The position numbers and the translations under genes are program-made. A model generated the notes under the pieces. The model made no database searches. It was not told the origin of the DNA and saw nothing but the letters and a program-made list of their open reading frames with translations. This document shows, in pieces, positions 1 to 12,605 of a DNA stretch of 64,000 nucleotides (its first letter is position 1; every line of letters begins with the position of its first letter). Location of the stretch: positions 992,001 to 1,056,000 of the forward strand of contig OZ037833.1 of assembly GCA_964035575.1 (NCBI GenBank), in the 5' to 3' direction. This DNA is from Rhynchopus sp. YZ270_cl-10 (Eukaryota; Euglenozoa; Diplonemea; Diplonemida; Diplonemidae).

Positions 1-160
1 CAGACGTCCCAGATCTCCCAGATGTGGCCAGATCTGGCCAGATCTGGCCAGATCTGGGACGTCTGGGAAAAAATTTTTTTTCAAAAAAAAAAAAAATTTT
101 CCCAGATCTGGCCAGATCTGGGCGGCCCAGATCTGGAGATCTGGCCAGATCTGGCAGCAT
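1..160. repeat. Palindromic AGATCTGGCC decamer cluster with foldback
   Basis: The self-complementary AGATCT core followed by GGCC recurs about nine times in two blocks (20-60 and 100-160), separated by A/T homopolymers. The two blocks can pair, so the whole stretch is a foldback. The element may continue left of the window edge. No coding function is supported. Confidence 0.7.
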
Positions 161-513
161 CCGTGCACGGAATGTTATCATCACGCCTTTTTTTAAAAAA
201 AAGTGAATTGTGGTCCACCAAAACGAAGATCTCTAATCACGTTGACACTAAGGAAACAGAAAGAAGAAGAAGAAAAAAATTAAATTAGTTGTAAAGCATA
301 TGCGGAGGCACAGACACTGAACAACGAGCACTACAAGAAAAACAAACCCATATGGAAAGGTGAATATGTGACGCACGTAGGGTGCATTGCCACCCTTTCT
401 AATAAAAGAAAGAAAAATAGACGCAATAGGAAAAGGGTCGTGTGCTAAGGAATGAGACGCACGGACCCACACCTGGCTGGCTCGTTCCCTAACAAAAGGT
501 TGAGGGCCAGGTA

Positions 514-668
514 TTGTTTGTTTGTTTGTTTGTTTGTTTGTTTGTTTGTTTGTTTGTTTGTTTGTTTGTTTGTTTGTTTGTTTGTTTGTTTGTTTGTTTG
601 TTTGTTTGTTTGTTTGTTTGTTTGTTTGTTTGTTTGTTTGTTTGTTTGTTTGTTTGTTTGTTTGTTTG
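514..668. repeat. (TTTG)n tetranucleotide microsatellite
   Basis: About 39 uninterrupted copies of the 4-bp unit. It is open in several frames only because of its simple composition, so the CLFV/TNKQ frames across it are artefacts. It is followed by a GATAAATCTGTTGGTGGAGT segment that resembles the start of the 65-bp interspersed repeat at 3884. Confidence 0.95.
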
Positions 669-1362
669 ATAAATCTGTTGGTGGAGTGTAGCTGTCATTC
701 AGACAGTCTTTCACTATCCAGAAAAACGCACTCGAGAAAAAAAGGGTTTTTTTTTAAATCCGCCCAATCGTTCTATGCGGAGAAATACGTAACTAAAGAA
801 ACAAAAAAAAAAAAAAAAAAAACGGTAGTTATTGATGCAGGCACCTCCGACTGACCCACGTACGATGCCAGCCATCCGGATGAAAGCACAAAAAAAGAGA
901 AGCTGAAAGTACAAACGCCTCACCGGACATGGCGGGACTCAGGCACTGGAAAAAAAAAAAAAGGTGGCAATAAAAGTCGTGGAAGATCGTGCCTAAAAGA
1001 GTAATCGATACACCTAAGTGACCTTAGTTTTTTTTTCAAAGAAGAAAAAATTGTGGTATCATGCACAGACACGCTACATTGAACCAGAGGAGAGAACACT
1101 TCACCACTTCGAAGATAAGGAGTGAAGTTTAAAAAAAATTGGCAAAAAAAAAAAGAAGAAGAACACAATTTGGTGCGAGCGGTCTCACAGTACACCTGAA
1201 TAATGAATTATTTTCATATACATTCTTTTCTAAACGAAAAAGAAGGCAAAGAGGGTGAGACAAATGTACCCTTGCTTATTTTTTTGGTATGTTTTGAAAC
1301 CGATATCAAAACGATAATAAAATAAAAAAACCACCAAAGATTCCACGAGCAGGGCCTCTCTA

Positions 1363-1440
1363 CATTGTATACATAAGATCTTTAAAAAAAACAGGGGTTT
1401 TTTCTTCCATATCGTAAGTTAAGATCTTATGTATACCATG
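1363..1440. mobile_element. 78-bp MITE with 6-bp target duplication
   Basis: Inverted ends of about 20 bp (left CATTGTATACATAAGATCTT, matched by AAGATCTTATGTATACCATG at the right) enclose a short T/A-rich spacer. The 6-bp direct repeat TCTCTA stands immediately outside both ends (1357-1362 and 1441-1446). That is the structure of a miniature inverted-repeat DNA transposon. It has no coding capacity. Confidence 0.8.
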
Positions 1441-1500
1441 TCTCTAGCAAAAAAAGGGAGGAAAAACTGTTTTTTTTTTTTATTTTTTTTTTGAAAACTT

Positions 1501-1540
1501 GGTTGTATTAGTGTAGACACCCGAGGATGAACTCCACTAT
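1501..1540 (+). repeat. Short interspersed repeat, CCGAGG/CTCCACTA family
   Basis: Core TTAGTGTAGACACCCGAGGA followed by TGAACTCCACTAT, preceded by GAAAACTTGGTTG. Other copies are at about 4951-4987, 5351-5392, 24582-24630 (reverse) and 26187-26238 (reverse), with a weaker one at 25764-25800. All abut poly(A) or poly(T). The CCGAGG ... ACTnCACTA core also occurs, reversed, in the 65-bp family at 3884, so the two families look related. Confidence 0.8.
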
Positions 1541-2756
1541 ATTTTTTTTTTTAGGGTGGGAGGAAAAACCCCGTTTTTTTTCCCTCCCACCCCCATATCC
1601 TGGACACAACTCATCCCGAAACACCCTACACAAAAAGCGCTATGCAGTTATCAGAGGGAACTGGTCCTCTCTGTGCAGCATAGCGAAGGGAGTTGTTGGG
1701 AGAGGGGATTAGGATATGAGACTCCATGAGAAAGCAGAGAGAAGGGGGAGAGAGAGAAAAAAAGAAAAAAAAGAAAAAAGAAAAAAAAAAAGAAAAAAAA
1801 AAAAGCTTTTGTCAGATGCATATGACTCTCGTGCACACACACACACACACACACATCAAACAAAAAAGGTGGGGAAAGGTGTAAGGGCAGGAGAGAAAAA
1901 AAAAAAGGGGGCGAGGGGAGAGGGGGGTCTGGAGAAGTTTGGAGAGGAGGCGGGGGAAGGGTTTAAAAGGGGGCAGTGAAGGGGGGAAATAGGTAGAACC
2001 CATTTTAAAAAAAAAAAAAAAAAAATCGAAAGAAAGACAGGGGTCGCGCTAACTTGCTACCGACTACCGTAGATTTTTGGCGATTTTGCTCGGTACGTTT
2101 TTTTTTTGCAAACCGGGGTTTCCTTACTAAAACCGGAGAAACTCATATTTCATAGTAAAGGTACCATAGCGTGTTTTTGCACACACATGTGACCCCACGG
2201 TGGAGAGCAATCGGCTCGCGCAATCAAAAGAAAGCAGAGAAAGGGAAAAGAAAAAAAGACAAAAGTTGGGTACCGTGCGCCTGCGGCGCTACCTACTGTT
2301 CTCAGTCAAAAACACCACAATTTCATCTGAAGTTGGGTTTTCAGACCTGAAAATGACCCTTGTTTAAGAGTACGGGTTCATATTTTGTGAAAATTTAAGT
2401 CACTAAAATTTTGTCCATTTTTCCGTATATGCCCCACCACAGCCTGGGATTGGCTCGGAAATGCCACAAAACACTGTTTTTTTACCCCGTAGTGCACAGC
2501 TGTTTCAGGTACGTTTTTTGGTACCGTTTTTCCATTTTTTCGCCGATTTCCCCCAAAATTAGCGCGACCCCTGAAGAAAGAGGGGATGTCAGGAGAGGGA
2601 GACAAATTTTTGTGGGGGGGAAAATGGTGATTTTGTCGGTTTTTTTGTTGTTGTTGTTGTTTTTTCTGTTTGAATAATGCTACTTGGTAATAGTGATATC
2701 TTGAGAGGATGCGTTCAGACTACTATTTAATTTGTTGTCAACAATCGTTTACAGTA

Positions 2757-2925
2757 CCTTAGGCATACATGCGAAGTGAGTCGCATGCCAGAAATCATTT
2801 TCGTATCATCCGAGAGAGGATTTTTGGTAGGGAACCGGCCAAGTGAGAATGTGCGAGAATAGTGCGAGAATTTTTCGCCAGATCACAAAAAAGTGCGAGA
2901 ATGCGGCTTCGGATGCATGCCTAGG
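2757..2925. mobile_element. 169-bp TIR element, small relative of the 36-38 kb element
   Basis: The left end CCTTAGGCATACATGCGAAG and the right end, read inverted as CCTAGGCATGCATCCGAAG, are imperfect inverted repeats. They match the ends of the 2.0-kb element at 36144-38175 (CCTAGGCATACATAGCG). The interior has no gene and carries GTGCGAGAAT repeats, again echoing the TGCGAAT repeats of the large element. This is likely an internally deleted, non-autonomous member of the same family. Confidence 0.65.
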
Positions 2926-3883
2926 GGTCTGTACTCAATGTTGTTCCCGAAGCCTTTAAGACTGCACTATTTTTTTTGTTTTGTTTTTTGATTGGATATC
3001 TCCTGTCGAAGCAGGTTTGCACAATGACACCCAAAGGCTTTTGAACCAAGATGGTGACGAAACGCAGCCTCAACCCAGAGAAATCACTATTGTAAGATGG
3101 GAAAAAAAAAAAGGTTTTTTGTTTGTTTATTGCATTGGAGAGCAGAGAGGAAAGAAGCAGAGCTTTTCTCACAATAATTCTGACCACTTTTTTTTTTTTT
3201 TTGAAAACTTTGTATTCACGGCCCATATGAAGCCCTCAGGGTACGTTCGTAGTGGGGTATCCCAAATAGGGTTCGTAGGGCCACTGTGTTAGTGTGGCTA
3301 CTTTTTTTTTTTGCTTTTTTTTGACCTTTTTTTTTTACACCGCTTCCAGAAATTTTTGCGAGTTAGCAAAAAAAATCTGAAAGTACACCGTTTTAGTGTA
3401 GGCGCCATTCAGACAGCTCTTCACGGGAAAAAAAAAAACACTCTCAATGAAAACATTTTTTTTCCTCTTTTTTGTACCAGACGTCATCATGACTGATGTT
3501 GAATACCGTTCGGTATCAACACAAAGGGAGATTTTTTAGTGATTTAAGTTAATTTAGTTCTAAAGTGATGGGAAAGGGTGGATGGGGGAGTTTTTTTTTC
3601 TTTTCTTTTCGTTTTGCTATTTATTTATCACAATTAAGTTTGTTTGGTTGCTTGAAATTGGGGAATGTGTGTGGGGAAGGGAACGGGAAGCTGCTGGGAT
3701 GGGGTATGGGGATTTCATTAGGTTATCACGGCTTGCGAAAGAACATTTTGTTTTCCTTCTTTTTTATGACCCCTTTTCAGAACTGTTTTTTTTTTGTTTT
3801 TTTTTTTTTGAGAATCGTTGTGTGGGGAGAGGTAATCACTTTGCCGCAGTGAACTGGAAAGCAGTAAGGTCTCCCCCCTTTTT

Positions 3884-3949
3884 GATAAATTGTTTGGAGT
3901 AGTGTAGGTTGCCTCGGTAGTGTTGCCACAGTCTGTGCAAATCTACACT
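3884..3949 (+). repeat. 65-bp interspersed repeat (GATAAATTGTTTGGAGTAGT family)
   Basis: The consensus runs GATAAATTGTTTGGAGTAGT, then GTAGTTGCCTCGGTAGTG, then TTGCCACAGTTTGTGCAAAT and CTCCACT. Copies in this window: 3884-3949, 4415-4467, 4879-4943, 8895-8955, 12861-12920, 15014-15079, 15707-15775, and a partial one near 59441-59473. Nearly all follow a long poly(T). No RNA polymerase III boxes are recognisable by eye. The ends GTGGAGA/TCTCCAC-like sequences allow partial hairpin pairing. Mobility is inferred from copy number only. Confidence 0.85.
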
Positions 3950-5220
3950 TTTTTAATACGTCACCCACTGTGCGATAAATTTTAAAAAAGGTATAACAAA
4001 AATTCTAAAAGAACGCTTTTGGTAAAGGTGAACATCAGCGCAACACTGCTTTGGCCACCACCCTCCCTCCTCTTGACAATTTTTCATTTGACGACAGCCA
4101 TTTTAGGAAGCCATTTTAGGATCTTTTCCCTTGGGTGACGTACGTAATAAATTGAAGGGAGGAAGATACAAAAAGCAGATGAGGGCTAATGTAACTCATA
4201 TTCAATTTCTAATAACGCTGTGTGTAAGCAAAACAAAGAAAAACAAAGAAAAAAAAAAAGAAAACACAATTTGTTTCACATACTTTCAAAACAAAGAGAA
4301 AGTACGACGTATTAAATAGGAACCAATTTTATCGCAAAAAAAAAAAAAATGTGTTTTGGGTGGCATCGCAAAAAATAAAAATAAAAATCCCCATCTTTTT
4401 ACGAAAAAAGAATATTGGAGTGGTTGTTTGCCTCGGTAGTATTGCCACGTCTGTGCAAATATCTGCTTTTTTTTTTTTTTTTTTGTCCTTTTCACCGGAG
4501 TATCTCTTGGTAGTCTGTGATCATCTGATATCTTTCAGATGCACCCTTGGTTTGCCGACCGGCGACGTTCGATCGTTGTCAAGGGGACCGCCTAGAGTAA
4601 TTGAATAAGATGCAAATATAAGAACGCTGTGCTATAACGTGCGGGGGGGAAAAAATACAAGGTGAAGAAAAAAAAATCTTTGTGAAGATTGAACCTAAGC
4701 TTTCTCGGTGCTTTTGGTCGCCTTTATATAGGGAAGTTGAGAGTGCATGACACACACCTTGCGGGACGCAAGGCACGCTCCGTGGATTGATAAAAGAGAA
4801 ATGGCTTGAAAGAGATGAAATGTGCCTCTACCGTCTATTGCGCACATATCCTATTTTTTTTTTTTTTATTCTATTTTTGATAAATTGTTTGGAGTAGTGT
4901 AGTTACCCTCGGTAGTGTTGCCACGAGTTGTGCAATCTCCACTGTCCAAAGTGTATTAGTGTAGACACCCGAGGATGAACTCCACTATTTTTCTAGCTTT
5001 TTTTTTCTTCGATATTCACTCTCGTCACTTTAGCGCTGTGGTAGTAGCGTAGCTGCTCTGTTTGTTTGTTTTTAAACCCTATAGTATACACCCAAGCGCT
5101 ACAAAGTAAAATGCGCTGAATGGAAAAGATGGCTGAGACAATTAGTATTTTGGAAGAAACAAAAAAAGAAAAAAAAGAAAAAAGAAAGCTCAGAGAACAC
5201 ACACGCGATTTGCAAAACAA

Positions 5221-5270
5221 AGAGAAGTTGAAAGTGCAAACGCCTCACCGTTCATCGGCGGACTCAGGGG
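5221..5270 (+). repeat. Short interspersed repeat (GAAGTTGAAAGTGCAAACGC family)
   Basis: Core GAAGTTGAAAGTGCAAACGC followed by CTCACCGTTCATCGGCGGAC. Other copies: about 898-943, 21138-21185, 38705-38760, 56666-56712, and partial ones at 20771 and 21263. They usually follow an A-rich tract containing AAAGAGAAG. They lie in intergenic DNA and in at least one proposed intron (56.7 kb). Origin unknown. Confidence 0.8.
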
Positions 5271-6866
5271 CACTGCTTCTCCGCGGGTTATCGAACCCGA
5301 GAGAGCACTTCATTGGTATGCACACACAAAAAAAAAAAAAATATTTTCTTTGAAAACTTGGTAGCGCAGACACCCGAGGATGAGCTCCACTATTTTTGTT
5401 TTCCCTTCTTTTTGTGTTTTGCACAGATTTAGAGCCTTTTTTATTTATTTTTTTTTTTTTGTTCCAAAAAATAACGTTTTATGCTTGGAAGGGTGTGCAG
5501 TATCATTTGCAAGAGTAAAAAAAAAAGGGTTATTTTGTACGCAAGACAAAAATGGAAAAAAAGAAGAAACAAAATACATGGGGCAACAACAGAGTATTTG
5601 AGTATACCATTGGTAAGCAATGTTGTTCCAATGATAATAGGTGAGTTGACGACATCCTCCCCCTTTTTTTGCCAGTTGTGTATGCACATTTAGAAAAGCG
5701 CAGCCTCCTCTTTAGCCCACTGACTCCATTTTCTTGGAGCTTCCAGGACCGCACATGCTTCGTTCCCTAAAAGGAGTGGTATTTTTTTTTTACTGTATTT
5801 TTTTTTGCTGCCATCCGACATAAAAGAAAAGAGAGAAGAAAGAAAAGAAAGCCAGATTCAGGGGGAGAATCCTAAGCCTCTCATGTTTAGTCGCCCTTGA
5901 AAATTTTTGTTTTGATTTTGTTAGACTACTATCACTGTAAACGATAGCAGCCACGATTTTTTCTTCACAGGATCCATAAAAGAAGCGCAAAAAGAAGAGA
6001 AGGCTTTGCTTAGTCTCTTTGAAAAGCAAAAAGGAAAAAAAAAACAGAAGAAAAAAAAACACACAAAAATATTCAGGGTAGATCCTTAGCGAAAGTGAAA
6101 ATAAGGATTCGAGATTTTTTATTTTTTTTTCCTTTTTTTTTTTCCTTTTTTCTCTGGCCCATTTTTTTGGTTACCTACTAATTTCCAGGCACAGAGTGGC
6201 ACCACCACGGTCCGCAATCGATCCGGAAAGTCAAAATAAGGGGGAAACCAAAAGGAAAAAAAATAAAAGTTCGCTACCGTTTTTTTGGCTGGCCTTCGGC
6301 CCGCCCCTTAATGCCCCTTTAATATTTGTCTTCAGTTCATAAGACAAGGACCAATGAGTGTCAATTCTCAGTGTCACCTTGCATAAGACGATTTTGAAGC
6401 ATAACCTTGAAGAACACAATTACTATGTCCGCAAACCCGCAAAGCGGACCATTGTAAAAAGGTTGGTGCTGAGGGTGGAGGTTTCGAAGAAGTGCGTGTG
6501 TGTTAAAGGTCGGGTATGGGTCACCTGTACGGAGTATGAGATCCAGTAATAAAGACTTCAACCGGACCAAGGCAGAAACACAACACTGTTCGGCCAAAAT
6601 CCAAAAACCCATAGGGGCCCCAGTATTGTTGTCGAAAATCCCCACTTAATTTTTAGTGAGATTTTGAACTTTGCCCAAAAACTGCGAAAAAAAATTTCCG
6701 CTCGCTGCGCTCGCGGAGGTTCACCCAATGCTGTCTCGCCCACCCAAACTGCTGGTGCATCGGCACTACCTATTTAATTTTGAAAATTTTCTTGCCGGGC
6801 ACTACCACTTTTTTTCAGAATGTTTCTAGAAAGTATTACCCTTGTCAGAGGGCGCAGTGTCCGACA

Positions 6867-7215
6867 AGGGTCACAGCCAGAATGCGATTTAATTGGTCAA
6901 ATGCCGAAGGAAAAGGAAGCATGGCGAAAGAAAAAAAGTAGCGTACCGTGCCTGCGGCGCAAGATTGCAACCCACCCTTCCCATGACTAGTTTGGCAGTA
7001 AATATCTGCAATTTTGAGCGCAATTTTTAGAAATGTTGCGTACCGTGGCTTCGCCATGGGTGCCACGACCGCCGTTTCTTTTTGTAAATATACTGAGGTC
7101 ACTGCGTGTGCCTGGTGCAAATATCAATGCAGTGCCGAACTCCGCAGTAGAATAACCGCGGAATTCTCACATTCCGCCGGAGGCCCTAACGAGCTGGGTT
7201 GTGCTCGACCGAGTT
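6867..7215 (+). repeat. ~340-bp dispersed repeat, copy 1
   Basis: This shares most of its length with 13384-13690 (same strand) and 39190-39537 (reverse), with a shorter copy at 60538-60668 (reverse). Landmarks in order: CACAGCCAGAATGCG, CCGAAGGAAAAGGAAGCATG, TAGCGTACCGTG plus a CTGCGGCGC hairpin, TTGCAACCCACCCTTCCC, TTGCGTACCGTGGCTTCGCC, and GTGCCTGGTGCAAATATCAA. CGTACCGTG appears twice inside each copy. No reading frame is conserved between copies, so it looks non-coding. Confidence 0.85.
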
Positions 7216-7680
7216 TCAGCGAAAACCCCCAAAACCTATATTATCCCCTGGGGTCTAGTTCTACGACAGCTGAGATGTGTAAAAAAACACCACTATTCTG
7301 CCTCAGTACGGTACCAACCTGCTTGTTGGATTTTTTTTAGACCGTCACTCATTTTTTCCGCTCGCTGCGCTCGCGGAGGTACACCTTACATTTTTTTTTC
7401 GCACGCTTCGCTCGCGGACAAACCATCAACACCCCACGATTTCCCAAAAACCTGAAAGTTAGCGTCAGGCCTGCGCGGAAAAATTTCAAAAACGGGAGAG
7501 AAAAAAAAAGGAAAAAAACGAAAATAAATCTGGGATTTTTAGCGTTTTTAGCGAAAATAAGGATCTACCCTGAAAATATTAGTGGGGGGCAAACGAGTGC
7601 ACCACCCTATTTTGTCATTTACTATTGTGACTGTGGATCACAAATGTTCAAGAAAGAAAACAAAGAAAAAAAAAAAAAAG

Positions 7681-7813
7681 TGTCACTTTCCGTTCGCTCA
7701 CCCCCCTTTCTTGTAGTTGTTTTGATGCGTTGACGCTTCCACACACTATCTCACACCGTGTAAGGTGCTAATGTTGCGGAGCACGGTTGGGGTGAGTAAA
7801 CGACGGTTGACAC
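7681..7813. mobile_element. 133-bp MITE, copy 1
   Basis: Starts TGTCACTTTCCGTTCGCTCA and ends with the imperfect inverse GGGGTGAGTAAACGACGGTT GACAC. The same element, almost identical, is at 13921-14053. Both copies follow a poly(A) run; I see no clear target duplication. The high identity of the two copies implies recent movement or conversion. No coding capacity. Confidence 0.8.
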
Positions 7814-8520
7814 TTCCCCCCCCCAATAAGCCTGAATGTTAGCATTTGGGGAACCCTTCACTATTTTCCTTTGTGCACAAAATTCCATTTTATTTTTTCG
7901 TATCGACAATTCGCCAAAAAAAAAAGGAAGAAGAAAAAAAAAAAGGAAACACATTACATCACAATCCCCTAAGGATAACTTGACTGACAGTGAATGATCG
8001 CAAAAGACAAACTGAGACACCTTCCGAGGTATTTTGCCTGATCTTCCCCTTTTGCTTTCATGGTGAAAATCACTTTTTCACATTTTTTTTTTCAATTTTT
8101 AAAAAAATCAGTGAGGCATTTTTTCCACTACGCAGCAAAGAGGGGAAGGGGAAATATACCCTGCATTGCTTTGATTCTCATGTGTCAAGGGAGGGCATCG
8201 AGAATAAGGTGTTTTGAAAATATTATTTTTTTTGGCTGTTTATGCTTTGGTGTTGTCGATGGGGATAGGGGGAAGGGGGTAAAATGAATTTATGCACAAA
8301 AATAAGGAAGGAAAAGCTGAAGAATGGATATGCCTTTCGTAGCATTGCACATTATTTTTTTTTTTCCACATGGTTCTCGAGGTTCGCGCTCCTGTTGCCG
8401 GGAGCTTGTTTTCTCGTGTGTTGTTCGGAAAATAATGGCATTTCCTCAAAAAATCACTGCAAAAAAAAAGGAGTATTTCTGGCAAAAGAACACAAGACAA
8501 CGTGGCCTTGCAAAGTATTA

Positions 8521-8580
8521 GTTTCATATACTTTCAGTTCACAGAATTGAAAGTATTTGAGAGGGTCAACACATACACCC
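8521..8580 (+). repeat. 60-bp repeat with internal hairpin, copy 1
   Basis: TTTCATATACTTTCAGTTCA followed by CAGAATTGAAAGTATTTGAG and AGGGTCAACACATACACCC. A second copy at 42738-42800 overlaps the 3' end of the uL11 reading frame, and a fragment is at 59679-59706. CTTTCAGTT and AACTGAAAG form a stem. Confidence 0.8.
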
Positions 8581-11500
8581 TTTTTTTTTGGTTTTAGTCT
8601 AAGTATATAAAATATAAATGAAGGAGAAATTTTGAAAGATGGGACTGACTTCGCGAGAATGGGGGAAGAAGGGAAAGTTTTGCAGGGAAGGAGGGGCAGC
8701 GAGGAAGGAGACATAAAAACGCATCATTTTTGAAATAAAAATAAAAAAAATAAAAGGCAAAGAGATTCTGTAAATCAGACTCTGTACTTTGTCCCATATC
8801 TTTTTTTTTTTTTCTCTTCATCTTGATTTTCTCTGTGATCCCTAATACAATTGTTCCCTCTTTGTGTATGGTATTGTTTTTCTTTTCCTTTTTTGATAAA
8901 TTGTTTGGAGTAGTGTAGTTGCCTCGGGTTGTGTTGCCACATTTGTAGTACTTTGTAAGTTAAGAGGTAGGTGTGTTCTCTACGTAGTCCGATAAGAGGC
9001 TGGGTGCGATCCACAATCCAGAAGCAAAACGAAGAAAAAGTTTGTAAGATGAACATAAGCCTCTCTGTGATTAGCCACCTTGGAAAAAGAAGAAAAAAAA
9101 AAAACATACTCAGATATGTCAAATACACACCAACACGCCTCTCAGAGTGTGTCAAGAGAGAGTATCGAGCTTTAAACATTTCCCTGCATACTTTAGAAAT
9201 ACCCTGGACTTAGCTCATAACGTTTTTTTTGTTTGTTATTTTTCTTTTTTTTTTTTGCTAATTTGTTGGTGGTCTGTAGTGTGTAGTGTAGCTGCCATTC
9301 AGTACAATCCCTCTTTTTTCTTCTTTCTTTCGTATCAACACCACTACAATTAGCTATTGGTCTCCCAGGCTTCACACACACACCTGTGGAAGTAAGTATT
9401 GAAAAGAACAAAACAAACCCTCACAATACACACTTCTTTCAAAAGCTCCCCAAAAAAAGGATAAAATAAAAACTGATATCTGAGTTTTAGCTAGTCTGAT
9501 AAAGAAAGAAACAAAATCAGAAAAAGAATTTTTTTTTCGTTTGATCGCACCGGATTTTTTGTGGAGTGTGTAGGGACAAAAATCAAAAAACTTTTCTGTG
9601 AATAAGTTGTGTCGTGTTTTTTTTTTTTTTTGTGTCGCTCTCACCAAAAATTCGGGCACACCCAGATAACGTTTTTCATTTCCTCCCCCTACCCAGGCAG
9701 TTGTTTCAAAAAAGAAAAAAAAATAGTGAAGTTTGATCGAGATAAACTCGGGCAGATGTTTTTTTTTTTTCTATGTGATGCACGGCACCAATGATCTCAA
9801 CGAGAATGCGACTAAAAAAATGAACTACTAAGACACCAAATACAGGCAACAACGCACCAAAAAGGGGATTTTATAGAAACCGTAAAAAGGTTGGAAAAAA
9901 CAACAGAACGCATCCTGCCTTCTGGAAGGAGGCTGCTATGTGGGACGACAAAATACCCACTGGGAAGGTGGGGGGAGCGAACAGGAAATAACTAAAAAAA
10001 AAAAATCAACAAAAAAAAAAATTCTTTTTAAAAAGAAACAACAACAAATGGTGCCACGGACGGTTCAAGCGCTATGGTTATGGTATTGGGTAGGGGAGCT
10101 TAAGATGTTGTCGACAATCGCCTCCTGACCTAAGGAAAAAAATCAGTACTCTAAAGTCTGAAGGCGTATCGTACTCACAAGATATAGACGCACGCAATTT
10201 TTTCTTTTTCTTTTCTTTTTTTTTTTTTGTTGTACGGAATGCACTCATGGGGTGAGACGAGACTTTGTTGGGTGGGATACAATCGAGGAGCGGGGGGGAA
10301 AAGAAAAGCAGGAAAATTCAGGGAAATAGCTTGGGTACTTTTGCTGGTTTCAAAACCAGAACGAGCTGGTTTACTGGTTTGGGGAAAAATAAAAAAAAAA
10401 GTGGGATTCGGGATTCAGTTTTTCGCCTCCCCCGCACCACTTTCCCACTCACAGAAGAAAGCCTCACACGTAAGCGAACCCCTAAAAAGGGTTCATTAAG
10501 TGACTCTGTGGTGTAAAAAGCTGCATGTTTTGCACTATGCCCTAATTTTTTTTTCGCCTGCGGCGCCACTTTATATTAATTTTTTGCTCCGCAAAAAATA
10601 GAGTTTGCAATGTCTTCGGGAATCCCCTTGCATTTTGCAGCCGCAAATGCAACTTGATCAAAGATGCAAAAAGTTGACCATTTTTTCAAAATGACCCACC
10701 GTTGCAACGGCCCCTGCTTCTGGAAGACGTATTGACTTCGTACGGTTAGTGGAAGGTGCAAGACCAAGCGCCGTAAACACAGGATTATATTCCATTTTCT
10801 TTGTTGTCTCGCAAAATTTACCCTTTGCCTCTCCACTTAGTGGTTGTCAGGGAGTCGCGCGCGAAGCGCGCGACGACCGCTTTCAACCGGGGAAAAAATT
10901 TTTCTAAACCAGCAAACCAGCAACATTTGAAAAGTACACCTTTCAAGCTACTACCTGGGAAAATTTCCAAAAAAAAAAAAAAAAATAAAAGAAAGAAAAG
11001 AAAGCACATCTGATCACGGAGAGGGTTCAAAAAAAAAAAAGGCACAGCAAAAGGCTAAGATATTAAAAACATAAAAATTGCGTTCGCATTTTTTGTTTTT
11101 TTTGAGGAATCTTGTTTTGCGTAGTGTCTAAAGTAAACCTTCTCCCTGCAGGATACAAACGCCTCACAAAGACCGCAACCCGAAGGAGTGATACTTAATG
11201 AGGACATGAGCACAACAGACTTTGCGCCTTGAGGCAAAAAAAAACATCCAGCCCTTCCCTGTTTTCCCCCCTTGCAGGTTAACTCTCTCACTCTCTCTCT
11301 CTCTCCTGCTATCGCTCGCTCTCCGTGATTTATCCCGTCCCCTGTCTCCCTCGTTTTTCCATTGGTACCACTCCTTGGTACAGAATAATATGATAAACCA
11401 AACTCCAGGTTGGTTGTGTGGCAATGTATATGATAAGTGGGAACCAAATCAAGAAATGAAGCAAAAATAAAAAAAAATACAAAAAAAAAAGTTGATACTA

Positions 11501-12555
11501 TAGCCTCTCTGTGCTTAGTCACCCTTTTTAAAAAAAAATGAGGACGCGTGTGGGTTGTGAAATGTGTCGCGCATTTTTTTTTTTTTTGTTTTGTTTTGAA
11601 GTGATTACTAGTAAATAATTGATAAAAATAAATAATGAAATTTGAGAACAAAAAAAAGTATGCACGCAATGTAATACCTAAACTAATTACGAAACGAAAA
11701 ACAAAAATAAAAAAAAAATACAAACAAAACTTGATATCTGAAATATGCCTTTCGTGGACACATATCAACCCCCCTGGTTGCGACGTGGACGAGGGTACTT
11801 TGCACAAACTGATGGCAAGCATCCTCGAGATTGGTCAGGTTGGGGTATTATTGGGGCAACTGCATTGTCTGGGTAACACAATGCACCGCCCTCTATACTA
11901 ATAAAGAACACAAAACAAAAAAAAAAACAAAAACAAAAACAAAAAAAAACTACTAAAAAGATAGGTTACCTGACACATGAGTGACTAAAGACAATAAATC
12001 TTGACAATGAAGGTGTGCATACCGCTTGGTAACACCATATTTTTTTTTTTTTTTTTGATAAATTGTTCAGGCTCTCCGCTAGGATTTCCGATTTTGAAAA
12101 TATTCTGTTGATGGTCCACGTTGGTGGGGTACATGCTTGCGCCGCAGGCGCACGGTACGCAACTTTTTTTTTTACCAACGCCCGATTTTGACTTTTTTGG
12201 GACGTTTGAGCACTCACCTCTCCATATCTTCTTCTCCTGAGCTTTTTTGACAGGTAGAACGGGTCTGAACCACTTAGCAGAACTTTTTTTTTTTTCTTTT
12301 TTTCCCCATTTTCAAAAAGTTCTGTTGACAATCAACAGAACTTTAGTACCTAGCGGAGTGCCTGAAATTGTTCAGCCCCTCCGCTACGTTTTCAGATTTT
12401 TTTTGAGTTCTGTTGCGGGGGTTTTTTTTTCACCCTGCGACAGTGTCTTATCCAGGAATTCAGATTTCAAGATTGGGGGGTCAGCTGTTTTTGTGCCCAA
12501 AAATTTTCCAGTCCTGCTGACCAGGGACATTGGGAACATAGGGAACTGTATTTTT

Positions 12556-12605
12556 TTTTGCGGAGCGAAAAACATCAAACAAATGGCGCCGCAGGCGAAA
12601 AAAAA
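12556..12605. repeat. GC-rich hairpin repeat GCGGAGC ... GCGCCGCAGGC
   Basis: TTTTTTGCGGAGC, a short spacer, then ATGGCGCCGCAGGCGAAAAA. A second copy lies at 12664-12712 and a reverse one at 10548-10605. The CGCC(T)GCGGCG palindrome also recurs at about 2280, 6950, 12132, 13480, 39430 and 60645, usually next to homopolymers, so it stands out sharply against the A/T-rich background. Confidence 0.65.

Noticed and set aside
514-668. CRISPR-like regular array
   Set aside because: Simple tetranucleotide repeat without spacers; no cas genes, and a eukaryotic context.
11055-11822. 255-codon minus-strand frame
   Set aside because: Phe/Lys-rich low-complexity from homopolymers, no acceptor or family similarity. 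It is the antisense of repeats.
11745-11901. Plus-strand exon-like frame (PPGCDVDEGTLHKLM...)
   Set aside because: Short and protein-like in places, but begins inside a dispersed repeat, lacks convincing splice signals and is isolated in gene-free DNA.
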